A stretch of 64,000 bases of DNA from Thermoproteota archaeon (lineage in GTDB: Archaea > Thermoproteota > Thermoprotei > Gearchaeales > Gearchaeaceae), in contig JAJPJK010000006.1 of the NCBI GenBank assembly GCA_021324265.1, positions 124,001 through 188,000 of the forward strand, written 5' to 3'. The translations under genes and the position numbers were made by a program. This document shows positions 18,815 to 28,823 of this stretch, piece by piece (positions within the stretch are counted from its first letter, which is position 1; each line of letters opens with the position of its first letter). The notes under the pieces are model-generated. The model searched no databases. It was not told where the DNA came from and saw nothing but the letters and a program-made list of their open reading frames with translations.

Positions 18815-20365
18815 ATGGTCATCCTGCTCGTAACTGGTCAACTTGCAAAGAAGATAGTTGAGGATCAAGCTAGGAAGTGCAAGAAAGAAGTTAAGGTTGT
18901 ATCCTTAAACTTTCCTGTAGCATCACTGATGAGACCTGCTTATATTTTAAGAGAGTTAAGACCATTCATCGATAAGGATATAGAATGTATAATGGTTCCA
19001 GGTCTTGTTCGAGGGGATCTAAGCATTATAGAGAAGGAACTTGGAGTAAAGGTTGTTAAAGGACCAAAGCATGCTTATGATATATCTTTCGTGATCAATA
19101 GCTTCGATGTAAAAGAGTTGTCAAAGGAAATACCTGCTGATGATTTGATTAAGGAAAAAATTAAGAGGCATGTCGAGACTGAGTTGATGAAATTCGAGGA
19201 AGATGACTCGATTTTGAAAAAGCAAGGTAATTATAGGATTAGAAATTTGAAATATGGAATAGATGCGCCAGTCAGAATAATTGCTGAAATCGTCGATGCA
19301 CCACTTCTTTCAAAGGACGAGCTAAAAAGGCAAATTGGATACTATGTTAGCTCTGGCGCTGATATTTTAGACTTAGGGATGGTAGCAAATGAGAACCATG
19401 CAGGAGAATTAAAAGACATGATAAATTTTGTATGGCATTTAACAAACATTCCATTAAGCATCGATTCAATGGAAGCGGATGAAATCAATGAAGCAATAAA
19501 AGCTGGCATAGACATGGTTATTAGCTTAGACAAATCGCTGTTGTATAAGGTAACACCTGAAGATAAAGTTCACTATGTAGTTGTACCTATAGATCTTTCA
19601 GCATCTTACTTTCCAAAGACTCACAGAGGAAGAGTGGAGTTTCTTGAAGAAATAATATCATTGGCGAAAAGTAAAGGTTTCAGAAATATTATTGCAGATG
19701 TAATCCTTGATCCTCCTTTTTCGAAGTCGTTATTGGATTCATTTGTAGCTTATAAGATGCTCAGAGAGAAAGATCCCTATCTACCCATTCTATTAGGAAC
19801 TGGAAATATTACCGAGCTTATAGATGCAGACACGCCCGGTATGAATGCGTTACTTACTATGATCGCATATGAGCTCAATGCTTCATTCATTCTCAGCACT
19901 GAAGTTAGTGACAAGTGCAGAGGCGTCATTAAAGAGTTGTCTATCGCATCTAAAATGGGCTTCATTTCCAGATTGAAAAATACTTATCCTAAAGGAGTTG
20001 GTTTCGATCTTCTAATATTGAGAGACAAAAAACTGAAAGATGAAACACCTGAAGAAGATATAGCTGAAATCATAAGAGTGGAAGATAATGAAAATTTCCA
20101 TGTTCAGGATCCAAAGGGCTGGTTTAAGATATACGTTGATAGGAATAATGATGAAATAATAGTGCATTATAAACCTTCTTATCGTGATACTAAGAGCGGT
20201 TTAATAATAAAAGGTAAGTCACCCTCTTCAATATATAGGAAGATCGCCGAGCTTGGTTTAATTTCAAGATTTGAGCATGCCGCCTATTTAGGTTCAGAAC
20301 TTCAAAAAGCATACATTGCACTTAAACTTGGCCGTAGCTACATTCAGGACTCCGATCTTTTCTAA
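18815..20365 (+). CDS. Dihydropteroate synthase-related protein (archaeal, DUF6513-like N-terminus)
   Basis: ILVTGQLAKKIVEDQA; ADILDLGMVANENHAGELK; NIPLSIDSMEADEINEAIKAGIDMVISLD (DHPS-like TIM barrel). Confidence 0.78.
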   Translation: MVILLVTGQLAKKIVEDQARKCKKEVKVVSLNFPVASLMRPAYILRELRPFIDKDIECIMVPGLVRGDLSIIEKELGVKVVKGPKHAYDISFVINSFDVKELSKEIPADDLIKEKIKRHVETELMKFEEDDSILKKQGNYRIRNLKYGIDAPVRIIAEIVDAPLLSKDELKRQIGYYVSSGADILDLGMVANENHAGELKDMINFVWHLTNIPLSIDSMEADEINEAIKAGIDMVISLDKSLLYKVTPEDKVHYVVVPIDLSASYFPKTHRGRVEFLEEIISLAKSKGFRNIIADVILDPPFSKSLLDSFVAYKMLREKDPYLPILLGTGNITELIDADTPGMNALLTMIAYELNASFILSTEVSDKCRGVIKELSIASKMGFISRLKNTYPKGVGFDLLILRDKKLKDETPEEDIAEIIRVEDNENFHVQDPKGWFKIYVDRNNDEIIVHYKPSYRDTKSGLIIKGKSPSSIYRKIAELGLISRFEHAAYLGSELQKAYIALKLGRSYIQDSDLF

Positions 20366-20424
20366 TTATACTGTTTAAACCTATTTAACAAAATAGATAA
20401 AATTAAAGTTCAATATTCATTGTC

Positions 20425-21198
20425 ATGCAAATGAATAGAGCTAGATTTGTAGCATATACAGCAATCTGCGCTGCATTATATGCTGTATCAATAGTGATAT
20501 TTGCCTTCATACCAACACCTTGGGGCGTTGGTCATTTTAGACCAACAGTCATAATACCCCAGTTTTTCGCTTTCCTTGGAGGTCCTTGGGTTGCAGCAAT
20601 AGGCGCTGCGATTGGTACTTTTCTAGGAGATGTATTTGGCTTATATCCTGCTGGTTTGAGCAACCCCCTTTTGTCTTTAATTGCAGGTGTTCCAGCAAAT
20701 TTCTTTGGTTTCTTATTATTTGGTTATTTAATTAAAAGATTCAATACATGGCAAGATTTTATATGGGTATCTTTGGTCTCCTTATTCATAGGGAATTTAA
20801 TAGCGGGAATGGCTGTCGCCTTCTCTTTAGGTATAGTATTCAATCCTTCAGTGGGTTATACTACAACATATAGGCTTTATACGGGAATGGGTCTAACTCT
20901 ATTTTGGCTTGTTACGATGCTACCATTCACATATGGAATAACGCCTTTGCTTGTACGCTATATATTTCCGGTTGCACCGTATGCTGTTGTTATGAAAGGA
21001 GGGTCATTTTCTGGTTCAAGGATAGCTGCAATTATTGTAGGTGTTTTGCTTCTCGCTGTAGCGTTTGCAGTAGTATTCCCATTCAGTACTATCTTCGATA
21101 ATAGCTTTCATAGTATCAATGTTAGTATTAGTGCGCTTGAATTTGGTATATTTGTGTTTATAGCTGGTCTGGTAGCGATTGTGATTGCATCGCTCTGA
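20425..21198 (+). CDS. ECF transporter S component
   Basis: GHFRPTVIIPQFFAFLGGPWVAAIGAAIGTFLGDVFG; ~6 TM segments. Confidence 0.7.
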   Translation: MQMNRARFVAYTAICAALYAVSIVIFAFIPTPWGVGHFRPTVIIPQFFAFLGGPWVAAIGAAIGTFLGDVFGLYPAGLSNPLLSLIAGVPANFFGFLLFGYLIKRFNTWQDFIWVSLVSLFIGNLIAGMAVAFSLGIVFNPSVGYTTTYRLYTGMGLTLFWLVTMLPFTYGITPLLVRYIFPVAPYAVVMKGGSFSGSRIAAIIVGVLLLAVAFAVVFPFSTIFDNSFHSINVSISALEFGIFVFIAGLVAIVIASL

Positions 21199-22105
21199 TC
21201 AAGTGTCGAAAAGAAAATCTAGAACTTTTTATGTCCCAGGCGGTTTATCGAGTATATTTGAGAATTGTTTCGAGGGGAAGAGATCTTTAGAGGAGGAGGG
21301 AGCAAGAGGTGGCGGGTTCAGATTAAGACTTGGCACATACACTTATGCGGAGTACAGCGATTCTGACTGCGTAATAATCAACGGCAATATTGAAAAAAAC
21401 GCAAAGACCACCTTGAAAGTAATAGAACTGTTCAGGCAGAGATATGATATCCAAGACCGCTTTAAGATCTATCATAAAATAGAACTTCCAATGGGATGTG
21501 GTTTCGGAACTAGCGGTTCAGGCGCTTTGGGTGCTGTATTTGCGCTCGCCGATCTTTGTGGTATTAATGACTCTTACTGTAACCTAACTAATATAGCTCA
21601 TGATGCTGAAATCCTTGCTCTAACTGGATTGGGAACCGTTTCAGGTCTTGGCTCATTTAGAGGAGCATGTGGGCTAATTATAGAGCCTGGCTCCCCGTGC
21701 AATTGTAAGATAAAGGAACTTGAAGTTGATGAAAATGATGTTCTTATTTCATTAGTTTTCTCACCTATAAACAAAGCAGAGATATTGATTTCAGGAAAAA
21801 AAAGAGCAGGAATGAATAGACTTGCCAGAGAACTAATGTCAAAGATTGAGGATGCATATTCCTTGCTAAAGTATTCAAGGATATTTGCTGAAAAAGCAGG
21901 GTTTGCTGATTATCATTTAAGGCAAATAATGAGGCATTTTCTAAGGTTAGGATTTAAAGAAGTAGCTCAGAACATGATAGGTAAGGCAGTACATGGTTTA
22001 ATAGCAAGAGAAAAGGCTGAAGAAATATCAGAACTTCTAAAAAAGGAGTTCAGCGCTCAAGTTGTAGTTTCTGAATTACAAGATAAAAATCCTCTATTAG
22101 AGTAG
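21185..22105 (+). CDS. Pantoate kinase (GHMP family)
   Basis: FYVPGGLSSIFE...; GARGGGFRLRLGT; IELPMGCGFGTSGSGALGAVFALADL. Start may be GTG at 21203. Confidence 0.8.
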   Translation: MHRSDQVSKRKSRTFYVPGGLSSIFENCFEGKRSLEEEGARGGGFRLRLGTYTYAEYSDSDCVIINGNIEKNAKTTLKVIELFRQRYDIQDRFKIYHKIELPMGCGFGTSGSGALGAVFALADLCGINDSYCNLTNIAHDAEILALTGLGTVSGLGSFRGACGLIIEPGSPCNCKIKELEVDENDVLISLVFSPINKAEILISGKKRAGMNRLARELMSKIEDAYSLLKYSRIFAEKAGFADYHLRQIMRHFLRLGFKEVAQNMIGKAVHGLIAREKAEEISELLKKEFSAQVVVSELQDKNPLLE

Positions 22106-22426
22106 AATAACTACAGCGAGTGCCAAGAGAACGAAGATTATAGCCAAAGCTATCATCATGATTTCTATAATTCCTTCATGGCTAGGTGCTTGCTCTTGAA
22201 GTATGGCTTTGAATCTATAAAATCCATGATATATTACGGAGCCGATTACGATGAAAAATATCAGTTTGAAAAGTATATTGTTCGATAGCTCATTCAACAC
22301 ATTTTTGATATCTAAGCCTAATGCAGGAGCGATTTGGGAGTAAATTAGGAATGCTGGGAATAATAGTGCAGCAATTGTTGCAGTCCCGGCAAATAATAAC
22401 CAAGTTAAAGCATGTGATTTGTTCAT
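22097..22426 (-). CDS. Fumarate reductase/succinate dehydrogenase membrane anchor, FrdD-like
   Basis: SHALTWLLFAGTATIAALLFPAFLIY; VIYHGFYRFKAIL; last gene of sdh/frd operon. Confidence 0.7.
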   Translation of the reverse strand: MNKSHALTWLLFAGTATIAALLFPAFLIYSQIAPALGLDIKNVLNELSNNILFKLIFFIVIGSVIYHGFYRFKAILQEQAPSHEGIIEIMMIALAIIFVLLALAVVILL

Positions 22427-22767
22427 ATCAGAATCACCAAAATTATCGTCGTAATTATCAAAAATATTAAAATAAGCAATCCAAATACTAGGTTTATGTT
22501 TAGTTCTTTCCCCCCAACTTTTACCTTAACTATTCTTGGCATAAGATAAAGCCAGCTGATTGAGTGAATCAATGCAAAAACAAGAGCAATAATCGCCAAT
22601 ACCATTTGAAGTGGTCCTGCTAAAATCGCATCTGATAAGGTCATGTGATAATAGTATAGTAATGTTAGGAGGTAGATTGAATAAAGTGCTATTATGAAGC
22701 TTGATAATTCCCTTATAAATTTGAAGGTATATCTAGCATTCCTGAAATAGCCTACTCTCGTCTTCAT
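22423..22767 (-). CDS. Fumarate reductase/succinate dehydrogenase membrane anchor, FrdC-like
   Basis: YTFKFIRELSSFIIALYSIYLLTLLYYY; start trimmed to MKTRVGYFRNAR because the listed ORF overlaps sdhB. Confidence 0.7.
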   Translation of the reverse strand: MKTRVGYFRNARYTFKFIRELSSFIIALYSIYLLTLLYYYHMTLSDAILAGPLQMVLAIIALVFALIHSISWLYLMPRIVKVKVGGKELNINLVFGLLILIFLIITTIILVILI

Positions 22768-23459
22768 TTCAATGAACTTAATCCCAACATTAACTTCATC
22801 CTCTGTATGTTGAATGCAGGATCTACGTTTTTTGGGCATGCATTTGAACATTCTCCCCAGAAGCTGCACTTCCAAACTGCATCCTTATCATTTGCAATTT
22901 TAAGCCTTTCCTCTCTTCCTTGGTCAATAGGATCCATTAAGTATCTATAAAGCAATGAAAGCGCTGCAGGACCTTTGAAAGTTTGATCATAACCAAATAC
23001 AGGGCATGCTGCATAGCATAGCATGCAATTTATACATGCACTTGGGTTGATTATTGGTTCTTGTTGTTCTGATTTCACTATGATCTCTTTCGGTTCTTCC
23101 TTCCTTATTATATATGGCTTCATCTCTTTGAGATAGTGCATAAAAACATCCATATCTACCACGAGATCCTTAATTACATCGAAATTATACAAAGGCTCAA
23201 CGACAATTGGGGTTCTTATTTCAGCTACTTTTGTTTGGCATGCCAGCATTGGCCGGCCGTTGATCACCATTCCGCAGCTTCCACATATTGCCATTCTGCA
23301 TGAATATCTAAATGTCAGTGTTCTATCGATCTTATTTTTAATGTATACCAATGCATCCAATACCATGGTATCCCCCTCTACAGGAACGTTGTACTCGCTA
23401 ATCCAACTCTTTTTTGTCTCTGGATCGTATCTTCTAACGAATATTTTTGCCTCGGTCAT
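22764..23459 (-). CDS. sdhB: Succinate dehydrogenase/fumarate reductase iron-sulfur subunit
   Basis: CRMAICGSCGMVINGRPMLAC; CINCMLCYAACP; CSFWGECSNACPKNVDP. Confidence 0.95.
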   Translation of the reverse strand: MTEAKIFVRRYDPETKKSWISEYNVPVEGDTMVLDALVYIKNKIDRTLTFRYSCRMAICGSCGMVINGRPMLACQTKVAEIRTPIVVEPLYNFDVIKDLVVDMDVFMHYLKEMKPYIIRKEEPKEIIVKSEQQEPIINPSACINCMLCYAACPVFGYDQTFKGPAALSLLYRYLMDPIDQGREERLKIANDKDAVWKCSFWGECSNACPKNVDPAFNIQRMKLMLGLSSLK

Positions 23460-23460
23460 G

Positions 23461-25161
23461 TCAATATTTTCTTTCAGTTGGCTTCCATTTAGTTATTACG
23501 ACAGGCAAAAGTTCGATTCGTGGTTCGTATTCACTCTTATATACGAGCTGGTGGACCAAAAAATGTTCGTCATCTCTTTTTGGGAAGTCAACCCTATAAT
23601 GTGCACCTCTAGATTCTTTTCTTTTCAATGCAGCATATGTAATTGTTTCAGCCACATCGAGCATGAAATCAAGTTCTAAAATCTGGATGAAATCTGTATT
23701 ATAAGTTTTGCTTTTGTCTGTTACCGAGACCTGCTTAAATCTCTCTTTAAGCTTCATTATCGATGAAAGAGCCTCTTCGAGATCCTTTCCATTTCTAAGT
23801 ATTCCGACTTTCTCTTCCATGATATCCTTAAGTTCATAAAGTATATCTGAAGGAGGAATTCCGTTTTCCTTCTTTATCAAACCGTCAAATATTCTGTTTT
23901 CCTCTCTAGTAACTTCTTCCTTAGATACTTCAAGATAATCATGTTCTAGAGCGAATCTAGCTGCGTTGTATCCTGCTATTGAACCAAAAACTAAACATTC
24001 TGTTAGAGAATTTGAACCAAGCCTATTTGCACCGTTTATGCTAACACATGCAGCCTCGCCTGCTGCATAAAGACCTGCTATAGGAGTTTCAGCTTCCTTG
24101 TTGGTGTGCACTCCGCCCATCATATAGTGCATTGTTGGCCTTACAGGGATTAGCTCGTTATATGGATTTACTCCTGCATATTTTTCAGCCATCTCTTTTA
24201 CCGTGGGGAGTTTCTTGTCAATGACATCTTTCCCTAAGTGCCTTATATCTAAGCCTATGTAGTCGCCATATTTTCCTTTAAATCCTCTTCCTTCCTTTAT
24301 TTCATTGAATATTGCCCTAGATACGACATCCCTCGCTGCTAGTTCGAGCTTTTCAGGAGCGTACCGCTTCATGAATCTCTCATTCTGGTTATTTAATAGA
24401 TAGCCACCTTCTCCTCTTGCCGCTTCAGTTATTAGTAAGCCTTTTCCAGGAAGACCTGTAGGATGGAATTGTACGAATTCCATATCTTTTAATGGCGCTC
24501 CCACGCGATAAGCTAGCGCCATTCCGTCGCCTGTGTTTATTGCGCCGTTTGAAGTAGTTTTGTAAAGTTGGCCTATTCCACCTGTACAAATTATTGCAGC
24601 TTTTCCTTCAAAGTAATGAAAAGTACCATTTTTTATGTCGATAGCAGTGAGACCCTTGAATCTGTTGTTTTCGACTATAAGAGAAGTCACGAACCATTCA
24701 TCGAATCGCTCTATATTTTCGTAAAGGATTGACCTCTGGAATAAGGTATGAAGGATGTAAAAGCCAGTCTTGTCTGCTGCAAAAAAAGTCCTTTTCACAG
24801 ACATACCGCCAAATGCTCTTGCTGCCATTCTACCTTGCTCATCTCTAGCCCAAGGTAGACCCCATTTTTCTAGGTTTTTTAACTCCATGGGTGCCCTGGA
24901 TACGAAGGCTTCAACGGCATCTTGATCTGCCAAGAAATCACTGCCCTTTACAGTATCATAAGCATGGGATTCAAGATTGTCATATTCCTTAATTACGGCT
25001 GCGGCTCCTCCTTCCGCTGACACTGTATGACTTCTCATTGGATAAACCTTAGAAATGAGCGCTATCTTCAGTTTCTGATTCATACTTGCTGCTTCTATTG
25101 CTGCTCTTAGACCCGCTGCTCCTGCCCCAATTACTATTACGTCAGCACGTATTTTATCCAC
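23461..25161 (-). CDS. sdhA: Succinate dehydrogenase/fumarate reductase flavoprotein subunit
   Basis: VIGAGAAGLRAAIEA; SHTVSAEGGAAAV; EFVQFHPTGL; THMM-type MHYMMGGVHTN. Confidence 0.96.
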   Translation of the reverse strand: MDKIRADVIVIGAGAAGLRAAIEAASMNQKLKIALISKVYPMRSHTVSAEGGAAAVIKEYDNLESHAYDTVKGSDFLADQDAVEAFVSRAPMELKNLEKWGLPWARDEQGRMAARAFGGMSVKRTFFAADKTGFYILHTLFQRSILYENIERFDEWFVTSLIVENNRFKGLTAIDIKNGTFHYFEGKAAIICTGGIGQLYKTTSNGAINTGDGMALAYRVGAPLKDMEFVQFHPTGLPGKGLLITEAARGEGGYLLNNQNERFMKRYAPEKLELAARDVVSRAIFNEIKEGRGFKGKYGDYIGLDIRHLGKDVIDKKLPTVKEMAEKYAGVNPYNELIPVRPTMHYMMGGVHTNKEAETPIAGLYAAGEAACVSINGANRLGSNSLTECLVFGSIAGYNAARFALEHDYLEVSKEEVTREENRIFDGLIKKENGIPPSDILYELKDIMEEKVGILRNGKDLEEALSSIMKLKERFKQVSVTDKSKTYNTDFIQILELDFMLDVAETITYAALKRKESRGAHYRVDFPKRDDEHFLVHQLVYKSEYEPRIELLPVVITKWKPTERKY

Positions 25162-25215
25162 ATTGATTAAAGTGCAATGATATTAAAGAATATTAGTAAG
25201 TTTCAAGGAGTAATC

Positions 25216-25575
25216 ATGATGCTGGACTTCCTTGCCCTATCAATTGCATTGATAATCTCTCTAGCATTTGCGATGCTAGTAATATACTTAAACTACAGGT
25301 TAGCCCATAAGCCAAGCAAATCAGAGATAAAGCTATCAACATATGAATGTGGAGAGGAGATTATAGGCGAAGCCCAAGTAAGGATGAATGTTCAGTATTA
25401 TGTTTATGGTATCGCGTATTTAATTGCCGATATAATAGCAATACTCATACTACTATGGGCTGTTCAATCCATAGAGCTCAGTTTTGTTGGGTTTGTGGGG
25501 ATAATTCTCTTGTTAGCGATTACAGTCTTCAGTATAGGCTATACATTGAAGAAAAACATGTTGAAATGGGTCTAA
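25216..25575 (+). CDS. nuoA: Complex I subunit NuoA
   Basis: STYECGEEIIGEAQVRMNVQYYVYGIAYLIADI; start at ATG preceded by AAGGAG. Confidence 0.9.
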   Translation: MMLDFLALSIALIISLAFAMLVIYLNYRLAHKPSKSEIKLSTYECGEEIIGEAQVRMNVQYYVYGIAYLIADIIAILILLWAVQSIELSFVGFVGIILLLAITVFSIGYTLKKNMLKWV

Positions 25576-25612
25576 ATATAAATAACAGCATCCTCACTAA
25601 ACTATTGGGCTC

Positions 25613-26161
25613 ATGAGACTGCTAGACGTCCTTCAAGATTTCAAAGTCTGGATTGTAGACCCTAAAAAACTCTCTTTTGTAGATAGGCTGCTCATATGGG
25701 GTAGGCGGAACTCTCTTTGGCTTCTTGTTTTCGGAATAAAGTGCTGTACGATAGAGGGATTGATGGTCGCAGGTGCTTCGACTTACGACTTCGAAAGATT
25801 AGGCGTTTTGCCTAGAAATAGTCCAAGGCAGTGTGATTTAATGATAATCACAGGGCCAATTTCGCATCGTCTTGCGCCTGTCGTGAAAACACTTTATGAA
25901 CAAATGGCTGAACCTCGTTATGTGATCTCATATGGAGAATGTTCAATCTGCGGAGGTCCTTGGAAGGGCATGTATAGTATCGTTGATGGAGTTGATCAAG
26001 TTATACCAGTAGATGTATATGTCCCTGGCTGTCCTCCTAGACCTGAAGCACTAATTGAAGCCATAATTAAACTCGAAGAAAAAATAAAGAAAGGGGAGTT
26101 GCGAAGGAATTTCTTACCTAAGACAGGTTATCCTGAAGTAAAGGAGGACTGGCGCGTATGA
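25613..26161 (+). CDS. nuoB: Complex I subunit NuoB
   Basis: IKCCTIEG; RNSPRQCDLMIITG; GECSICGG; YVPGCPPRPEALIEAI. Confidence 0.96.
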   Translation: MRLLDVLQDFKVWIVDPKKLSFVDRLLIWGRRNSLWLLVFGIKCCTIEGLMVAGASTYDFERLGVLPRNSPRQCDLMIITGPISHRLAPVVKTLYEQMAEPRYVISYGECSICGGPWKGMYSIVDGVDQVIPVDVYVPGCPPRPEALIEAIIKLEEKIKKGELRRNFLPKTGYPEVKEDWRV

Positions 26162-26580
26162 GTGAACAACTCAATAAGTTAAAAGAAATTCTACCTTATG
26201 CAGAAATCTATAAAATATACAAGAACAAATATTATGCTAAGATACCAAAGGATAAGTGGCATGATGCTGCAAGAAGGCTTAAGGAAGCCGGCTATGTGTT
26301 ACTTTCAGCAGTTACTGCAGTGGATAGGTTAAATTCAATGGAAGTCATGTTCATATGTAGACGTTTAGAAGCAAATGGATTAGTTATTGTCGGTACGCTA
26401 ATAGATAGGAATGATCCGAGAATACCTTCATTAGTTAGTGTTTGGGAAGGGGCTCATTTCCATGAGAGGGAGACGTTTGATCTTATGGGCGTATATTTCG
26501 AAGGAAATCCTGATTTGAGAAGGATACTTCTTCCTCCGCATTGGGTAGGCCATCCTTTAAGGAAGGATTATAAATGGTGA
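26158..26580 (+). CDS. nuoC: Complex I subunit NuoC
   Basis: VWEGAHFHERETFDLMGVYFEGNPDLRRILLPPHWVGHPLRKDY. Confidence 0.95.
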   Translation: MSEQLNKLKEILPYAEIYKIYKNKYYAKIPKDKWHDAARRLKEAGYVLLSAVTAVDRLNSMEVMFICRRLEANGLVIVGTLIDRNDPRIPSLVSVWEGAHFHERETFDLMGVYFEGNPDLRRILLPPHWVGHPLRKDYKW

Positions 26581-27689
26581 CAGAAGAAAAACAGGTAGGT
26601 AGAGAAGTAAGAAAGCTTGTGATAAACGTAGGTCCTCAGCATCCATCTACACACGGGCCCATGGATCTCATAGTGACTGTTGAAGGAGAAACTATTGTCG
26701 ATGTCGATGTCGTCCTTGGGTATATTCATAGAGGAATAGAAAAGCTTTGTGAATTAAGAAATTATTTTCAAATTCCAACATATCTAAATAGGTTATGCTA
26801 TGTTAGTGGTATGTTCTGGGAATACGGTTTTGTGAAAGCAGTAGAAGAAATCATGGATGCAAAGGTTCCTGAACGAGGTGAATGGTTAAGGGTGATAGCT
26901 TGTGAATTAACAAGGATAGCAAGTCATCTAATATGGTTTTCTGCTTTTACAGCGGATGTAGGGCTTATGACGCTTTTCCCATGGGGGCTGAGGGATAGAG
27001 ATAGGATAATAGATTTGTTGGAAATGATGAGTGGTCAAAGGATGACTTTCGGCTACTTTAGAGTAGGCGGTGTAAGATATGATTTGCCTACAAATTTCGA
27101 TGTGTATGCTGAAAAAGCGATTAATTATGTAGAAAAGCATCTTGAAGAGTATGAGAAAGTAATTTATAACAACCCGGTTTTCTTAGCTCGAACAGTAGAT
27201 ATCTGTCCTGTTCCTGCTTCTAAGGCAATAGATCTTGGATGGACCGGACCAATGTTGAGGGCCTCTGGTGTAAAGCGTGACCTGAGACGTGATGAACCAT
27301 ATGCAGCATACGAATTTTTAGATTTTGAAATACCCGTAGGAAAAAAAGGTGATACATATGATCGTGTCTATGTTAGGTTAGAGGAAATTAAGCAGAGCAT
27401 AAATATAGTAAGACAGGCATTGAAGCGAATTCCATCAGGACCGTATCAAACAAGATCGTTGCTATATCCTCCTCCAGGGATTGGCTATGGTTGGGTTGAG
27501 GATTCAAGAGGTGAATGTGGTTACATGGTCGTAAGTGATGGTACACCTAAACCCTATAGAGTTAAAATTAGAAGCCCCGCTTACATTCATGTCATGAGCA
27601 TCCCAAACGTGATTAAGGGCTCAAAGATTGCGGATTTATATGCCATACTGGGATCTTTTGATCCTTGCCTAGGAGAAATAGACAGGTGA
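26574..27689 (+). CDS. nuoD: Complex I subunit NuoD
   Basis: NVGPQHPSTHGPMDL; GYIHRGIEKL; C-terminal SFDPCLGEIDR. Confidence 0.97.
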   Translation: MVTEEKQVGREVRKLVINVGPQHPSTHGPMDLIVTVEGETIVDVDVVLGYIHRGIEKLCELRNYFQIPTYLNRLCYVSGMFWEYGFVKAVEEIMDAKVPERGEWLRVIACELTRIASHLIWFSAFTADVGLMTLFPWGLRDRDRIIDLLEMMSGQRMTFGYFRVGGVRYDLPTNFDVYAEKAINYVEKHLEEYEKVIYNNPVFLARTVDICPVPASKAIDLGWTGPMLRASGVKRDLRRDEPYAAYEFLDFEIPVGKKGDTYDRVYVRLEEIKQSINIVRQALKRIPSGPYQTRSLLYPPPGIGYGWVEDSRGECGYMVVSDGTPKPYRVKIRSPAYIHVMSIPNVIKGSKIADLYAILGSFDPCLGEIDR

Positions 27690-27693
27690 AAAT

Positions 27694-28791
27694 ATGATCG
27701 ACAGCATAATTACTTACCTAAAATCCAATCCTCTTCTTGCCGATTCCTTGAGAGTTGTGGTAGCGATGGTATTTGCGCTAATATTCATGTTACTCAATGC
27801 CCTAATTTTCATTTATGTCGAGAGAAAGGTATGGGCTAGGACCATGCAACGTATGGGTCCAACTTATGTAGGAAAGTGGGGAATATTACAGCTTATAGCT
27901 GATTTCGTTAAAGTGCTCAATAAGGAAATAATCATTCCTGCGAAAGCGAATAGATTTGCGTTCTTAGCTATGCCTGTGTTCATTACAGCTGTTTCGCTTT
28001 TATTGATAATCGTAATGCCTTACGATTACGTCGTAGCTTATACTTTGCTTATCTTTCAACCCATATTTCCAGCGATAAGTATATTGAAATATGCTGTTGT
28101 TTCAAGTTACTTCCAGTATGGGGTTCTTTTAATATTCGTTATTCTTAGCTTCAATCCAATTTTTATTTTACTTACAGGCTGGATAAGCAATAATAAGTAT
28201 AGTATAGTGGGAGGATTCAGGGCTGCAGCACAGCTATTAAGTTTTGAAGTACCCTTTTTGCTTTCTGTCGCTGCTGTTGTGGTACTTACTGGTTCGTTGA
28301 ATCTTTATGAGATTGTTGAGAAACAAAAGAGCATGTGGCTCATATTCTTAGCTCCTTTAACTTTTATCCTCTTTTTGATAACAGCTATTGCCGAAGCCGA
28401 AAGAACGCCATTTGACATACCTGATGCTGAATCTGAGATAATTGCAGGCTGGAATACTGAATATAGCGCATCTCCGTTTCTTTTGCTAATAATGGGCATG
28501 TATGTCAGGGCTTTCGTAAGTGCAACTCTATTAGCTATTTTCTTCTTCGGAGGATGGCTAGGTCCAACGCTTCCTGGATTCCTAGCACCTATGAGCGGGC
28601 CTCTGTGGCTTATGATTAAAACATACTTCTTCATGTTTCTCTACATTTTGATAAGAGCAGCATTTCCTAGATATAGAATAGATCAGCTTTTAAGTTTAAG
28701 CTGGACAAAATTGCTTCCACTTTCAGTTGCCAATTTACTCATTGTAATAGCAGTAAAGTATTATTTGATGAGTATGGGGCTTATGAGCTAA
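27694..28791 (+). CDS. nuoH: Complex I subunit NuoH
   Basis: YVERKVWARTMQRMGPTYVGKWGILQLIADFVK; AEAERTPFDIPDAESEIIAGWNTEYS. Confidence 0.97.
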   Translation: MIDSIITYLKSNPLLADSLRVVVAMVFALIFMLLNALIFIYVERKVWARTMQRMGPTYVGKWGILQLIADFVKVLNKEIIIPAKANRFAFLAMPVFITAVSLLLIIVMPYDYVVAYTLLIFQPIFPAISILKYAVVSSYFQYGVLLIFVILSFNPIFILLTGWISNNKYSIVGGFRAAAQLLSFEVPFLLSVAAVVVLTGSLNLYEIVEKQKSMWLIFLAPLTFILFLITAIAEAERTPFDIPDAESEIIAGWNTEYSASPFLLLIMGMYVRAFVSATLLAIFFFGGWLGPTLPGFLAPMSGPLWLMIKTYFFMFLYILIRAAFPRYRIDQLLSLSWTKLLPLSVANLLIVIAVKYYLMSMGLMS

Positions 28792-28823
28792 TAAGCTTAT
28801 ATGAAGGGTAACTCTAAGTAGCT

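Noticed and set aside
25347-25616. 89-aa ORF in another frame of nuoA
   Set aside because: Out-of-frame translation of nuoA; Cys/Trp-rich nonsense composition.
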